DNA of 64,000 bases from Gillisella taibaishanensis (GCF_001938985.1 NZ_MKIN01000022.1:310001-374000), one strand, 5' to 3'; counted from the stretch's first letter, positions 26,941-36,600 are shown. Numbers and translations are program-made. The notes: generated by a model from the sequence alone, not told the origin.

Positions 26941-27840
26941 TCAGCCCAGCCGTTTCCAGCTCTCGTCCATCTGGTTGCGAAACCAGGTCATCTGCCGCTT
27001 GGCATACTGTCGCGTGGCGGCAGACGCCTTTTCGATCGCTTCTTCCCGGCTGATCTCCCCCTGCAGCATCGCCGCAATCTGGGAGACGCCAATGGCCTTC
27101 ATCGCGGGCATCTCAGGCGAAAGATTTTGCGCCAGCAGTGCCCTTACTTCCTCGACCGCGCCCTCGTCCATCATACTGGCAAAGCGCCGGTTGATCCGCT
27201 CATGCAGCAGCGCACGCTCGGGCAGGACAATCAGTTTCTGCGCCCTTGCGGGATCGACGATGACGGGACCGGACCGCGCCTGGAACACCGTGATCGACTG
27301 GCCGGTCACCTCGAGCACTTCAAGCGCCCGCACGATCCGCTGGCCGTCGCTGGGATCGAGCCTTGCCGCAACCGCAGGGTCACGCTGCGTCAGTTCCAAG
27401 TGCAGCACCTCAGCACCGTCGCGCCGTTCGCGCTCGCGCAGCGCCGCCCGCACCGTCTCGGGAATCTCCGGCATATCGGACAGCCCGCCGGTCAGCGCCT
27501 TGAAATAGAGCCCGGTGCCGCCGACGATCACGGGGAAACGCCCCTCGGCTTTCAGGCCCTGCAGCAGCGCCGTAACCTCTCGCAACCACTCGCCGGTGGA
27601 ATAGACCGCGCCGGCAGGCACGTGACCATAGAGACAGTGCGATACGCCCTGCCTTTCGTCTGCGCTTGGCCGGGCTGTCACCACCCGCAGCGTGTCATAG
27701 ACCTGCATGCTGTCGGCATTGATCACGACGCCGCCAACCTCGCCCGCGAGTTTCATCGCAAGCGCGGACTTGCCGCTGGCGGTCGGCCCGGTTATCAGGA
27801 TGGCCTCGCTCTTGTCGTCGTCATCAAGGTTTTTCATCAT
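26941..27840 (-). CDS. miaA: tRNA dimethylallyltransferase
   Basis: 299 residues from ATG 27840 (a second ATG follows at 27837). It adds dimethylallyl to A37 of tRNAs reading UNN codons. Seen: the P-loop ILITGPTASGKSALAMKLAG, VINADSMQVYDTLRV, LYGHVPAG, FPVIVGGTGLYFKALTGG, and the C-terminal AATRQYAKRQMTWFRNQ. Length fits (about 300). The start codon overlaps that of serB on the opposite strand by two bases (27839-27840), so the promoters of the two genes must lie within or across each other's coding DNA. Confidence 0.95.
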   Translation of the reverse strand: MMKNLDDDDKSEAILITGPTASGKSALAMKLAGEVGGVVINADSMQVYDTLRVVTARPSADERQGVSHCLYGHVPAGAVYSTGEWLREVTALLQGLKAEGRFPVIVGGTGLYFKALTGGLSDMPEIPETVRAALRERERRDGAEVLHLELTQRDPAVAARLDPSDGQRIVRALEVLEVTGQSITVFQARSGPVIVDPARAQKLIVLPERALLHERINRRFASMMDEGAVEEVRALLAQNLSPEMPAMKAIGVSQIAAMLQGEISREEAIEKASAATRQYAKRQMTWFRNQMDESWKRLG

Positions 27841-28729
27841 GGCTTTCGTTGCCACGCTTATTGCCAATCCGTCAAATCCTGTTCTGGCTCCAGCCATCGC
27901 CGAAAAGGCGGCAGCGGCCGTCTCTGCCTCGGGCCTCTATTGGTTGGCGGACGGGGTGGCCTGCGATATCGCCCTTAAGGACGGCAGCAATCTTGACGCA
28001 TCGGAAGCGGCCTTACGCAACGTCATCGCCGGACTACCCGTCGATCTCGCCATCCAGCAGGCCGAGACCCGCCGCAAGGCCTTCCTGATCGCCGATATGG
28101 ATTCGACCATGATCGGCCAGGAATGCATCGACGAACTCGCCGCCGAAGTCGGACTGAAAGACAAGGTCTCTGCCATCACCGCCCGGGCGATGAACGGCGA
28201 AATCGCTTTCGAGCCCGCTCTGCGCGAGCGCGTGGCCCTACTGAAGGGCCTGCCGATTACCGTGGTCGATGAAGTGATTGCCAAGCGCATAACTCTCACG
28301 CCAGGCGGCCTGGAACTGATCGCCACCATGAAAGCCAAGGGCTTCTACACGGCGCTGGTCTCGGGCGGGTTTACAATCTTTACCTCGAAGATTGCCGCCA
28401 CGCTCGGCTTTGATGAAAATCGCGCCAATATCCTGTTGGAGCAAGATGGCTTGCTAACCGGCGAAGTCGCTGAGCCGATCCTTGGCAAGCAGGCCAAGGT
28501 CGATGCGCTTCTCGACATCACCGCCCGCCTCGGCATTACGCCCGAAGACACGATTGCCGTCGGTGATGGCGCAAACGATCTCGGCATGCTCGGCATCGCC
28601 GGTTCGGGCGTCGCGCTGCACGCCAAGCCGACTGTTGCCGCCCAGGCAAAAATTCGCATCGACCATGGCGATCTGACCGCGCTGCTCTATCTCCAGGGCT
28701 ACCGAAGGACGGATTTCGTCACGGCTTGA
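27839..28729 (+). CDS. serB: Phosphoserine phosphatase
   Basis: 296 residues from ATG 27839 (MAFVATLIANPSNP), with AAGG nine bases upstream. It removes phosphate from L-phosphoserine, the last step of serine synthesis. HAD motif I is FLIADMDSTMIGQECIDE, motif II ALVSGGFTIF, and motif III/IV GKQAKVDAL with AVGDGANDLGML. The N-terminal 75 residues form the short regulatory half typical of alphaproteobacterial SerB. A GNAT gene starts 11 bases after its stop, making an operon. The start region overlaps miaA. Confidence 0.96.
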   Translation: MAFVATLIANPSNPVLAPAIAEKAAAAVSASGLYWLADGVACDIALKDGSNLDASEAALRNVIAGLPVDLAIQQAETRRKAFLIADMDSTMIGQECIDELAAEVGLKDKVSAITARAMNGEIAFEPALRERVALLKGLPITVVDEVIAKRITLTPGGLELIATMKAKGFYTALVSGGFTIFTSKIAATLGFDENRANILLEQDGLLTGEVAEPILGKQAKVDALLDITARLGITPEDTIAVGDGANDLGMLGIAGSGVALHAKPTVAAQAKIRIDHGDLTALLYLQGYRRTDFVTA

Positions 28730-28740
28730 AAGCAGGTCCA

Positions 28741-29307
28741 ATGATCATTCTCGAAACAGAGAGATTGCTCCTGCGCCGCTGGCTGGAAAGCGATCGCAAT
28801 CTGTTTCGGGAAATCAATGCCGACCCGAAGGTCATGCAGTTCTTTCCTTTCCGGCGCAGCTATGAAGAGGCGGACCTGATGATGGACCGCGTCAATCGGT
28901 TGATCGAGGAAACCGGCCTGTGTTTCTTCGCGCTGGAACTGAAGGAAAGCCAGGAGCCGATCGGCTTCTGCGGCCTCTCTGACGCAATGATGCCGGACAT
29001 ACTGCCGACAGGTACCATCGAGATTGGCTGGCGGCTCGCCACCCGCTTCTGGGGCAATGGTTATGTTACGGAAGCAGCCGAAGCGCTGCTCGCCCACGGC
29101 TTCACAGTAAAAGCCCTTCCCGAAATCGTTTCCTTTGCCGTCGAGACCAATTATCGCTCCATCGCCGTCATGGAGCGGATCGGCATGACCAGAGACGAGA
29201 ACGGTGACTTCGACCACCCGCGCGTCCCGGACAGCCATCCGCATCTCAAACGCCATGTGCTTTATCGGCTGACGGCGCAGCAATGGGCAAGCCAACAAAC
29301 GAGATGA
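28741..29307 (+). CDS. GNAT acetyltransferase (RimJ/RimL type)
   Basis: 188 residues from ATG 28741. Begins MIILETERLLLRRWLESD, the hallmark of RimJ/RimL-like acetyltransferases, and includes the acetyl-CoA loop region GWRLATRFWGNGYVTEAAEALLAHGF and VETNYRSIAVMERIGM. It transfers acetyl from acetyl-CoA to an amine, possibly a protein N-terminus or a small molecule. It starts 11 bases after serB and is probably co-transcribed with it. Confidence 0.88.
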   Translation: MIILETERLLLRRWLESDRNLFREINADPKVMQFFPFRRSYEEADLMMDRVNRLIEETGLCFFALELKESQEPIGFCGLSDAMMPDILPTGTIEIGWRLATRFWGNGYVTEAAEALLAHGFTVKALPEIVSFAVETNYRSIAVMERIGMTRDENGDFDHPRVPDSHPHLKRHVLYRLTAQQWASQQTR

Positions 29308-29435
29308 AGTTCCGGATTCGGTTTGTGAACGACAGGCACCAGACCGCTGAATCGATTCACGAATTGCGAAGGTGATACGGCCTTTCCTATGGCCGCCGAA
29401 TCGCCGGAACCTCAGCGCCTATATTTTTTGCCAGT

Positions 29436-29849
29436 CTATGGCCAGGACACCACCCGCCCCGCAAACAGCGCAATCCACACCAGAACCGGCTGCAGCGGCA
29501 GCCGGATGATATGGTAAGCCCACAGCAAGGCCGAGGGATGCGCGGCGCTGAGGCTGTCGATGGCATGCTTGATATTCGCGGGAAAGACGCAGACGGCATA
29601 GAGGGCAAGGCCGATCCCGGATAGGCGCCGGAGCGGCGGAATCCATAGACCTACGGCACCCGCAAGCTCGCAAAGGCCCGTTAACGCAATGACGGCGGGA
29701 GCGTAGGGAACCCAATCCGGCGTGATGGTCAGAAAGGGTGCAGGATAGGCGAGGTGTAGAACACCGGCGAGCAGATAGAAGACAGAAAGGCCCACCCGAG
29801 AGCGAACGCGCCATGTCTCGATTCGGTGGCGCGGGTCAGGTTGGTTCAT
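29436..29849 (-). CDS. DoxX family membrane protein
   Basis: 137 residues with four hydrophobic segments. GLSVFYLLAGVLHLAYPAPFL, TGLCELAGAVGLWIPPLRRLSGIGLAL and the late helix HIIRLPLQPVLVWIALFAG match the DoxX/DoxD-like layout. Family members are inner-membrane proteins sometimes tied to thiosulfate or quinone redox chemistry, but most are uncharacterised. It lies after thyA on the same strand side without overlap (29918 is the thyA end), so it has its own promoter or reads from downstream of the divergent thyA. Confidence 0.75.
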   Translation of the reverse strand: MNQPDPRHRIETWRVRSRVGLSVFYLLAGVLHLAYPAPFLTITPDWVPYAPAVIALTGLCELAGAVGLWIPPLRRLSGIGLALYAVCVFPANIKHAIDSLSAAHPSALLWAYHIIRLPLQPVLVWIALFAGRVVSWP

Positions 29850-29917
29850 ACCATTCCTCCCGCCGCTCAGGCTCCATCAGCCTACACCGAACCGCTTTTT
29901 GCATGAGCGGTTGCCAT

Positions 29918-30832
29918 CTACACAGCAACCGGCGCCTCGATGGCCGGATGAGGATCGTAGCCCGTCACTTCGAAATCTTCGATCCGGTAACCGTCGATGC
30001 TATCCGGGCGCCGGAGCAAGCGGAGCTTGGGGAATGGCCTCGGCTCGCGCTGCAGGATCGTCTCTGCCAGCTCGATGTGATTGAGATAGAGATGGACGTC
30101 GCCGCCGACGCAAATCAGCTCGTGCGGCACCATATCCACCTGCTGGGCCACCATCGCCAGCAGCGCTGCCTGCTGACAGGTATTGAAGGGGTTGCCCAGA
30201 CCTAGATCATTCGAGCGGATGCCGACCATCAGAGACAATTTGGGCGTCTGGTCGCCATTCAAGCCGCTGACAAAGAACTGATAGAAGTTGTGGCAGGGGT
30301 TCAAGGCCATCTGATCGAGATCGGCGACATTCCAGGCATGGAACAGCATCCGCCGGCTGGTCGGGTTTGTCCGGAGTGTCTGGATGACGGAAGCGATCTG
30401 ATCGTATTCCTTGCCATCAGGTCCCACCCAGCGGCGCCATTGCTTGCCATAGACAGGCCCGAGATCGCCCCATTGCAACGCGAATTCCTCGTCTGCAAGG
30501 ATGCGGGCTTCAAAGTCTTCCTGGCTGATGTCGGACCCGCTCGCCTTGCGATATTTGTCGAGCGGCCAGTCCGTCCAGATCCGAACATTCTCCTGCAGCA
30601 GCGACCGAATATTGGTCTGCCCGGTTAGAAACCAGAGCATCTCCTTGACGGCGGTTTTCCAGTAAACCCGCTTCGTCGTGTAAACCGGGAACGTGCCGTC
30701 GCTCATGTCGAAGCGCAGCATCGCACCGAAGGATGCCAATGTGCCGACGCCCGTGCGGTCAATGCGCCTGTCGCCGTGCTTCAGCACGTGCTCGACGAGA
30801 TCAAGATATTGGTATTCCTGATGACGGGCCAT
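29918..30832 (-). CDS. thyA: Thymidylate synthase
   Basis: 304 residues from ATG 30832 (MARHQEYQYLDLVEHVLKHG). It methylates dUMP to dTMP with methylene-tetrahydrofolate. Seen: HGDRRIDRTGVGTLASFG, LQWGDLGPVYGKQWRRW, the catalytic cysteine in MALNPCHNFYQFFV, and the late DVHLYLNHIE. It is longer than the 264-residue E. coli enzyme because of an insertion around YRKASGSDISQEDFEARILA, as in Lactobacillus casei. It is divergent from ssrA, about 300 bases away. Confidence 0.97.
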   Translation of the reverse strand: MARHQEYQYLDLVEHVLKHGDRRIDRTGVGTLASFGAMLRFDMSDGTFPVYTTKRVYWKTAVKEMLWFLTGQTNIRSLLQENVRIWTDWPLDKYRKASGSDISQEDFEARILADEEFALQWGDLGPVYGKQWRRWVGPDGKEYDQIASVIQTLRTNPTSRRMLFHAWNVADLDQMALNPCHNFYQFFVSGLNGDQTPKLSLMVGIRSNDLGLGNPFNTCQQAALLAMVAQQVDMVPHELICVGGDVHLYLNHIELAETILQREPRPFPKLRLLRRPDSIDGYRIEDFEVTGYDPHPAIEAPVAV

Positions 30833-31095
30833 GAGTCTTTCCTGTTTTGTATGGACAGTGGCGCCGACCGCCGACAGTTGCAAGGCATTCATGGCAGGCG
30901 CCCTGCCCGCCATCTCCATCTGTCCAGATGCAAAAGCGGAGCGATGCATCCACCCTTGTCACCCACGGCTCAAGTCTTAGCCGCGAAGCCACGGCCATGA
31001 AAGCCGTCACCGACGCTCCTATGCCACTGTCCAATGGATTTTGATGGGGATCGGCCACAAGCCCGCGGCTTTGCGTGAAAATGCAAAACCAAGCT

Positions 31096-31124
31096 CTTTC
31101 ATTCGCCGGGGAAATTCCCTATAT
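31096..31124 (+). promoter_or_regulatory. Sigma-70 promoter of ssrA
   Basis: CTTTCA (31096-31101) and CTATAT (31119-31124) are separated by exactly 17 bases, matching the rhizobial CTTGAC-N17-CTATAT pattern, directly before the first base of the tmRNA acceptor piece. Confidence 0.75.
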
Positions 31125-31129
31125 GACCC

Positions 31130-31460
31130 TTGCCGGGGCTTGCTCCGGCTATGGCAATAAACGGTCGGTGAAATAAACCTATTGGACCCGGGGGCGGTAC
31201 CCGGCGCCTCCACCAAAAACTGGTCGCAGCGATGACCAGCTTTTGATGGGGGCGAAATAGGATCGACAAGGGCGTAAAGATCGAACTTTTGCTCGGCATG
31301 ATACCACCGTCATCGGGTCACAAGTGTAGTTGCAAATGACAACAACGCTCAGGGTTACGCTGTCGCTGCTTAATCGCGGTGCCAGAAACCCAAACTAAGT
31401 CCTTACGGGTAGCACCGTAAGGCGGGGTTCGGAGGTACCTGGCAACAGAAACCTCCACTT
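31130..31460 (+). ncRNA. ssrA: Two-piece (permuted) tmRNA
   Basis: The gene has the alphaproteobacterial circular permutation. First comes the acceptor piece (about 31130-31215), ending in CGCCTCC plus ACCA with T arm CCGGG/CCCGG. A hairpin loop (31216-31247, CTGGTC/GACCAG) is expected to be cut out. The coding piece begins at 31248 with GGGGGCG, which pairs with CGCCTCC. The tag frame at 31332-31373 reads ANDNNAQGYAVAA then TAA. tmRNA rescues stalled ribosomes and tags the product for ClpXP. A GGAGGT/ACCTCC hairpin near 31431-31456 plus TTTTT ends the transcript. sspB lies about 310 bases downstream. Confidence 0.95.
31216..31247 (+). other. Intervening loop of ssrA
   Basis: A short hairpin (CTGGTC / GACCAG) joins the acceptor CCA to the 5' end of the coding piece. 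In permuted tmRNA genes this segment is removed to give two RNA chains. Confidence 0.7.
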
Positions 31461-31770
31461 TCCTTTTTCGTGCTGCCTATCTTTGCTGGTCTATCGTGTT
31501 GCCGGCCTTTCCTTTTGTTCATTGACCTCCTCGCTATCGGCTGCGACATGCTGTTGTCCTGGCTTATCCGCGGGCTCTTTTTCGCCCTGATCAGCGTGCA
31601 TCTTGGCCTTGCGCTTCACGGCGCCCTACCCTCGCACTTGAGTTTGCATTACAGTGCTATAGATAGGGGCGGAATCGGGCTTTGCGCCAAGGCATCGCTT
31701 GGCTTATAAATGTCCAACAGCGCATCATCCGCGATGCAAACGACCGTACGCAGAAGAAAGACAGGACCAT
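31461..31770. other. Intergenic stretch between ssrA and sspB, no gene
   Basis: 310 bases. A hydrophobic 79-codon frame here (31470-31709) lacks a ribosome-binding site and looks accidental. The region holds the ssrA terminator T run at its start and presumably the sspB promoter at its end, but no clear -35/-10 pair with good spacing was found. Confidence 0.5.
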
Positions 31771-32277
31771 ATGGGGCAGGACCACATCCGTTACGATATT
31801 CTGGCTCAGGACGCGTTGCGCGGTGTGATCCGCAAGGTGCTGACCGAAGTGGCCGCGACGGGCCGTCTGCCGGGTGATCACCACTTTTTCATCACCTTTC
31901 TGACGGGCGCGCCGGGCGTGCGGATTTCCCAGCACCTGAAGGCCAAATATGCCGAGCAGATGACCATCGTCATCCAGCACCAGTTCTGGGATCTGAAGGT
32001 CACCGACAGCCTGTTCGAAGTGGGCCTGTCCTTCTCCGACACGCCGGAAAAGCTGGTGATTCCCTTCAACGCGATTCGTGGCTTCTACGATCCATCCGTC
32101 AATTTCGAGCTCGAATTCGACGTGCCGCAGGTGGAAGAAGACGAAAACTCCGCGGAGATCACCGCCTACCCCACAGCTGCCGTTGCCGACAAGGCCGAGG
32201 ATGGCGCAGACAAGCCGGAAGGCGAAAAGAAGGAAGGCTCCGTCGTTTCGCTGGATGCTTTCCGCAAGAAGCACTAA
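31771..32277 (+). CDS. sspB: SspB family ClpXP adaptor (alpha type)
   Basis: 168 residues from ATG 31771 (MGQDHIRYDILAQDALRGVI), with AGGA upstream. The conserved beta-rich tag-binding domain includes HHFFITFLTGAPGVRISQHLK, MTIVIQHQFWDLKV, FSDTPEKLVIPFNAIRGFYDPSV. A flexible acidic linker (about residues 120-150) leads to the C-terminal SVVSLDAFRKKH, in the place where E. coli SspB has its ClpX-binding tail. SspB captures the ssrA tag and delivers tagged proteins to ClpXP. Its nearness to ssrA is consistent with that role. DUF4169 and ribbon-helix-helix genes follow on the same strand. Confidence 0.93.
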   Translation: MGQDHIRYDILAQDALRGVIRKVLTEVAATGRLPGDHHFFITFLTGAPGVRISQHLKAKYAEQMTIVIQHQFWDLKVTDSLFEVGLSFSDTPEKLVIPFNAIRGFYDPSVNFELEFDVPQVEEDENSAEITAYPTAAVADKAEDGADKPEGEKKEGSVVSLDAFRKKH

Positions 32278-32287
32278 CTCTTTGTTT

Positions 32288-32322
32288 TTACGCATTTCCT
32301 GACTTAAACTCTGGAAATGCTT
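32288..32322. repeat. Copy of the ACGCATTTCC dispersed repeat, degenerate
   Basis: ACGCATTTCCTGAC ... CTGGAAATGC just after sspB matches the core of the repeats at 12255 and 38923, with a shortened centre. Confidence 0.6.
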
Positions 32323-32340
32323 CAAGGCGGACCAGAAGCC

Positions 32341-32562
32341 ATGAGCGCCGACGTCGTCAATCTTCGTCAGTTCAAGAAAGCCAAGGCGCGTGCCGACAAG
32401 GAAAAACAGGCGGATCAAAACCGCCTGACCTTCGGCCGCACCAAGGCGGAGAAAAAGCTGACAAGCGCCCTGAACGACAAGGCCCGCGCTGCTCTCGATC
32501 AGTCGAAACTGGAAGGCAAGCCTGCTGCTGAAGAGCGCGAAGCGGATGGCCAGGACAGCTAA
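32341..32562 (+). CDS. DUF4169 family small protein
   Basis: 73 residues from ATG 32341. The sequence begins MSADVVNLRQFKKAKARADKE and is a highly charged, Lys/Ala/Glu-rich helix, the look of the Rhizobiales DUF4169 family. Function unknown; perhaps nucleic-acid- or protein-binding. It lies 63 bases after sspB and 139 bases before the ribbon-helix-helix gene, the same order as in other Rhizobiaceae as far as I know the family. Confidence 0.75.
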   Translation: MSADVVNLRQFKKAKARADKEKQADQNRLTFGRTKAEKKLTSALNDKARAALDQSKLEGKPAAEEREADGQDS

Positions 32563-32701
32563 GAACCGGGACGTATGCGCGCAAATCTGCCGGTGAACGC
32601 GGACTGCCCTCTTCAGGGTCTTAGTCACCTGTAGTCGAAATCACCGTGAAGCCGAGCAATCGCGCGGCACCATTGCTCCCTCTCCCAACCAGACGACCAC
32701 G

Positions 32702-32950
32702 ATGCCGCTGATCCGCAAACACTCCGTTTCTCTCAATGGCCACCGCACCAGTTTCTCGCTCGAAGACGCGTTCTGGCAGGAAATTCGTGACATCGCGGAG
32801 CATAGGACCATTCCAGTGGCCGCTTTGATCGCCGAAATCGACAGCAAGCGGTCAGCCGATTGCAATCTCTCCTCGGCCCTGCGACTGCACGTTCTGGACT
32901 GGATCCGGGGCAGACCCGTGCTGAGACATGATCCTTCAAATCCGGCATAG
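32702..32950 (+). CDS. Ribbon-helix-helix domain protein
   Basis: 82 residues. RKHSVSLNGHRTSFSLEDAFWQEIRDIAEHRTIPVAALIAEID has the strand-helix-helix spacing of RHH_4-type DNA-binding proteins common in Alphaproteobacteria. It may act as a small transcriptional regulator; no target is known. It is the last gene of the sspB cluster. Confidence 0.75.
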   Translation: MPLIRKHSVSLNGHRTSFSLEDAFWQEIRDIAEHRTIPVAALIAEIDSKRSADCNLSSALRLHVLDWIRGRPVLRHDPSNPA

Positions 32951-33267
32951 CCGAAAATATTATAGATTTCAGTAAATTGCAGACATTTCCATGCGTTTGA
33001 GACGTCGGTCTCGTCGCGTTTGACGGCATAGACGATCAAGCTTGGCAGCTCTTGTTGCCGATCGGAACATCGGCGGCACAGCAACCAATATAGATATAAA
33101 ACATAAACAACTTGCCGTGAATGTTATAGGTAATAACGTTTCATTAGGAAACAATCGCTACGTTCAAGGCAGCGCTGAATGCTGCAGGACGCCCGGGATT
33201 GGTGCAGGTTTCCACCCGACACGCCCCCTCCAACAGCGCGGTATTCGTTTGAAAAAGGATTTCAAAG
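32951..33267. other. Intergenic stretch, no gene
   Basis: 317 bases, AT-rich in the centre (32955-33000 and 33080-33165) where promoter elements for the small gene at 33268 are likely. No terminator or repeat was recognised. Confidence 0.4.
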
Positions 33268-33564
33268 ATGACAAGCGCAGTTTCCAACCAGATGCCTATG
33301 ATGCCATTCATGATGGGCCGCATGCAGCATCGGCCGACTGAAGATGCGGCCAACTCCGGTTCTTCGACCTCGACCGCCTCCACCACGTCGACCAGCACGA
33401 CCGCATCCGCCTCTTCGACCGATGCCAGCGCGGACGCAAGCGGCGCTGATGGTGCTGCTCCCCAGGGTTTTGAAGGCTTTGAGGGCAAGTTCCCGAATTT
33501 CGGCGGCGGCAACATGGGCGGCGGCTTCATGCCTCCTTTCGGCCAGCGCGAAGCCTTCATGTAA
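33268..33564 (+). CDS. Small low-complexity protein, unknown function
   Basis: 98 residues with AAGGAT nine bases upstream of the ATG. The sequence has three zones: a Met-rich start (MPMMPFMMGRM), a Ser/Thr/Ala tract of about 45 residues with repeated STAST-like units, and a Gly/Phe-rich end (GFEGFEGKFPNFGGGNMGGG). No signal peptide or transmembrane segment is seen. The composition is unlike its neighbours. It may be a surface, intrinsically disordered or phase-separating protein. Confidence 0.55.
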   Translation: MTSAVSNQMPMMPFMMGRMQHRPTEDAANSGSSTSTASTTSTSTTASASSTDASADASGADGAAPQGFEGFEGKFPNFGGGNMGGGFMPPFGQREAFM

Positions 33565-33671
33565 TTTCAGATTTCGATCTCGATCAATCTGCAGCACCGC
33601 TCTGCCATGATGGCATAGCGGTTCTTTTTTGTCCTGATGCTACCAGCTGAGCCATTCAAAGCCGAAGCCGA

Positions 33672-36600
33672 TCAGTGGACGCCGGGCAGCCCCTTGAACT
33701 CGAGCTTCAACCCGCCATCCCGCTCATCGGGCGACGTCTGTGGCGCAGGATTGGCCGCACCGCGGTCCGCCGCTCTTGCAGCCGCCTCCGCGGCCCGCGC
33801 TGCCGCGTCGGATGCCGCAGCCGCCTTGGCGCGCGCCGCAGCCCGCTCAGCGGCCAGCGCTTGATAGTAAACCACCTCACGGCGCAACCGCTGCTTTTCC
33901 AAGATCGCTGCCTGCAGCATCTCCACCCGGCGCCGCTCCCGCTCCAAAGCCTGCTGCGAGAAGTAGCTGGCGAGTTCATGTACATCTGTCTTTACGTCAG
34001 GTGCCGCAAGCGATCCGCCAAGCTGAAGATGCATGGCAGGAGCCGAATCGTCGCCCTTGTCTGGGGCTGGTTGACCCGCATCGGTCTTGCCACCTGCATC
34101 GGCGGGTTCCGGGGTAAAGGCAACACGGATGTCGCCGTCCAATGCACCAGAATCAAGAGCCACGCCGCCGCTGCCATCCAGCACCGCGCCATCGAGCTTG
34201 GACTGGAGGTCCTGCAACCGCAGTTTTCCATCACTGACGCCGAAGCCGGCTGTAAGGTCGCCTATCCGGGCCGGAGCCCGCGCCAGCAGCGGCTTCAGCG
34301 CCGCCATGACCTGTGCAGATGTGATTTCGCCGGTTGCTGCCTCAAAACCGGACGCGAGCGCCGGATATCCGCTGAGGTCGAAGCGCGGCACGACCAGCCC
34401 TCTAAGATCAATTTTGCCTGAACCGTTCAGGGAGGCGAGCAGTCCCTCAGGGCTCGTGCCGCTTCCCTCCGTCGTCAGGTGGAGCTTACCGCGACCGGAG
34501 ACGTCGGGCCATACCGCCGAGAGATCGGCATCGGACACATCGAGCGCGCTGCGTAGGAAGGCGGTGCCCTGGTTGTTGGCAAGCGACACGCGGCCGGCCA
34601 GCTTGCCACCGACCCAGCCTGAGGAGAGATCCTCAAGCGCCATGGCGCCATCAACCAGTGTCAGACGGCTGGAAAAATCGCTCGCTGCCGGCAGCGGTGC
34701 GAGTTCGGCACGTTGCGCCTTGAGGCCCAGGTTCATCTGCAAATCGCCCCAGACGGAGGCTGGCAGCTTTGCTGCAGAAACGCCACCAGAGGGATCGTCC
34801 AGCTGGCCGATCAACGTCGAGGCCAGCCAGTCGAGGTCGAGTGTGTTAAAGGCGAGCGTGCCGCTGAGCTTGGCGGAGGACGCGGTCGGCTCCAGGGTCA
34901 GCGCACCCGAAAGATCGTCGCCGGCGATCTTGCCCTTGATGTCGGCAATCTCGGTTTTGCCGGCAGTGCGATCGATGGCACCAGTCAGCGCCACCGGCAG
35001 GCCGGTATCGACGCCGGGGAGGCTCACGGCATTCATGATCAGCAGTGGCCCGATGTCGTCGCTGGTCAGCTCAACCTGGCCTTTGCCTTGCAGGAACAGA
35101 TCAGCGCCGAGGTTGACGATCCCGTCCAAGTCAAGATGGGTGGCACCAGCATCCAGCGATGCCTGTCCTTCGGCCGGGGCCGCGCCCTTCTGCTTCAATT
35201 GCACGCCAAGCTTGGCGCCGCCATCCATGGGAACCGGCAGCGGGTCGAAACCGATCTGGCCGAGAAGTGCCGAGGGCTCATCATTAGTAGCGCTCAGAGA
35301 AAAGCTCTTCTCAGCATCGTCGAACACATCGAACAGGCTATCCTGCCGATAACGGGCGTCAAACGCCGTGCCATTGGATTTGCCCTGCAGGCCGATCTCC
35401 AACCCACCATATTTGGCGTCGCCGAACTGGGCGTTTGCCACCAGATCGGTATCGGAGAACCAGTGCCCGCTCGCAGCAAGCCTTGCCAGCAGCGGATGAT
35501 CAGGCAACTGCTTGTGCAACATGGCAAGGACGCCGCTCATATCGCCGGCATGCATAATGACTTGCGCCTTGCCGTTATAGTCGGCCAGCGAGCCGGTGGC
35601 CTCGCCCGTTGCCTTCAGGCTGGCGCCGGCGAGATTGCCGATATCGAGTTTGCGAACCGAAAACCCGCCGTCCTTGTAAGTAAACAATCCATCGACATCG
35701 CGTGCTGTCACGCCGAAAGCCGAGAAGGCATCGACCTTGATCTTGCCGGCGATCTGATGGTCGAGCAGGGCATCGTCGGTCGCTTCGCCCGAGACCAGGG
35801 AGGCCAGCGCCCGCGTTGCATCGAAGTCGAAGGCATTGCCGGAGAGGTCAAAGGACAGGCTCGGCATGGCGCCATCGACCGACTGGCGCTCAAGACGACC
35901 ATGGAGGCTGGCGGGACCGACGGCCAATTCCAGCTTATCGAAGCGCTGCAAGTCCGAGGTCAACGAGACATTGGCCGAGAAGCCTGCCGTGCGCAATTGC
36001 CGGATCGCCGGATCGACATCGCCGGATAGCCAGGAGGCTAGGCCCGAGGGTTGGCTAGAGGCAACGAGCAGAGATCCATTAAACGAAGCCTGACCCTTGA
36101 GCTGCAATCGGCCAGAGGCTTCCGCCTGGGTGCGGCCGGGCAGAATGGCCACGGCTTTGTCCACCTGCCAGCCGGTCCCGGCCGGGCGCAGGTCGAGGGT
36201 AATATCGCGGATCACGGTGTCGCCGGCAACGATGGCCGGCAGCTTCAGGCTGGCGCGACCGGGCACGTCGGGGATAGGGATCTGGTCTGCGAGCGCAATC
36301 AACGACTGGATACGCTGGCGTGCGGAATTCTGCACCTGCCGGCCGGTCTTGCCCTTCGGCAGATTGGGGGTCAGCTTGTCCACATCGATCTGCTGGCCCT
36401 CGGCGGTCAACAGGAATTCCGGCGCCTTGCCGGTATCCAGCGTCGCCTCGCCGGTGATGACATAGGGCTGATCGGTGGCACCGACTTCCATGCGATATTC
36501 GGCGATCCGCACCCGGTCGTCCGACAGCTCGAACTTGCCCTTGATGCGCGGCGGCGGCACCGGCTTAGTTGCGGCGGGTGTGACTATCCCGGCATTGGCC

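Noticed and set aside
31470-31709. A hydrophobic 79-codon frame between ssrA and sspB
   Set aside because: No ribosome-binding site, begins inside the ssrA terminator zone, and has the Cys/Leu/Trp-rich look of an accidental frame; possible but not supported.
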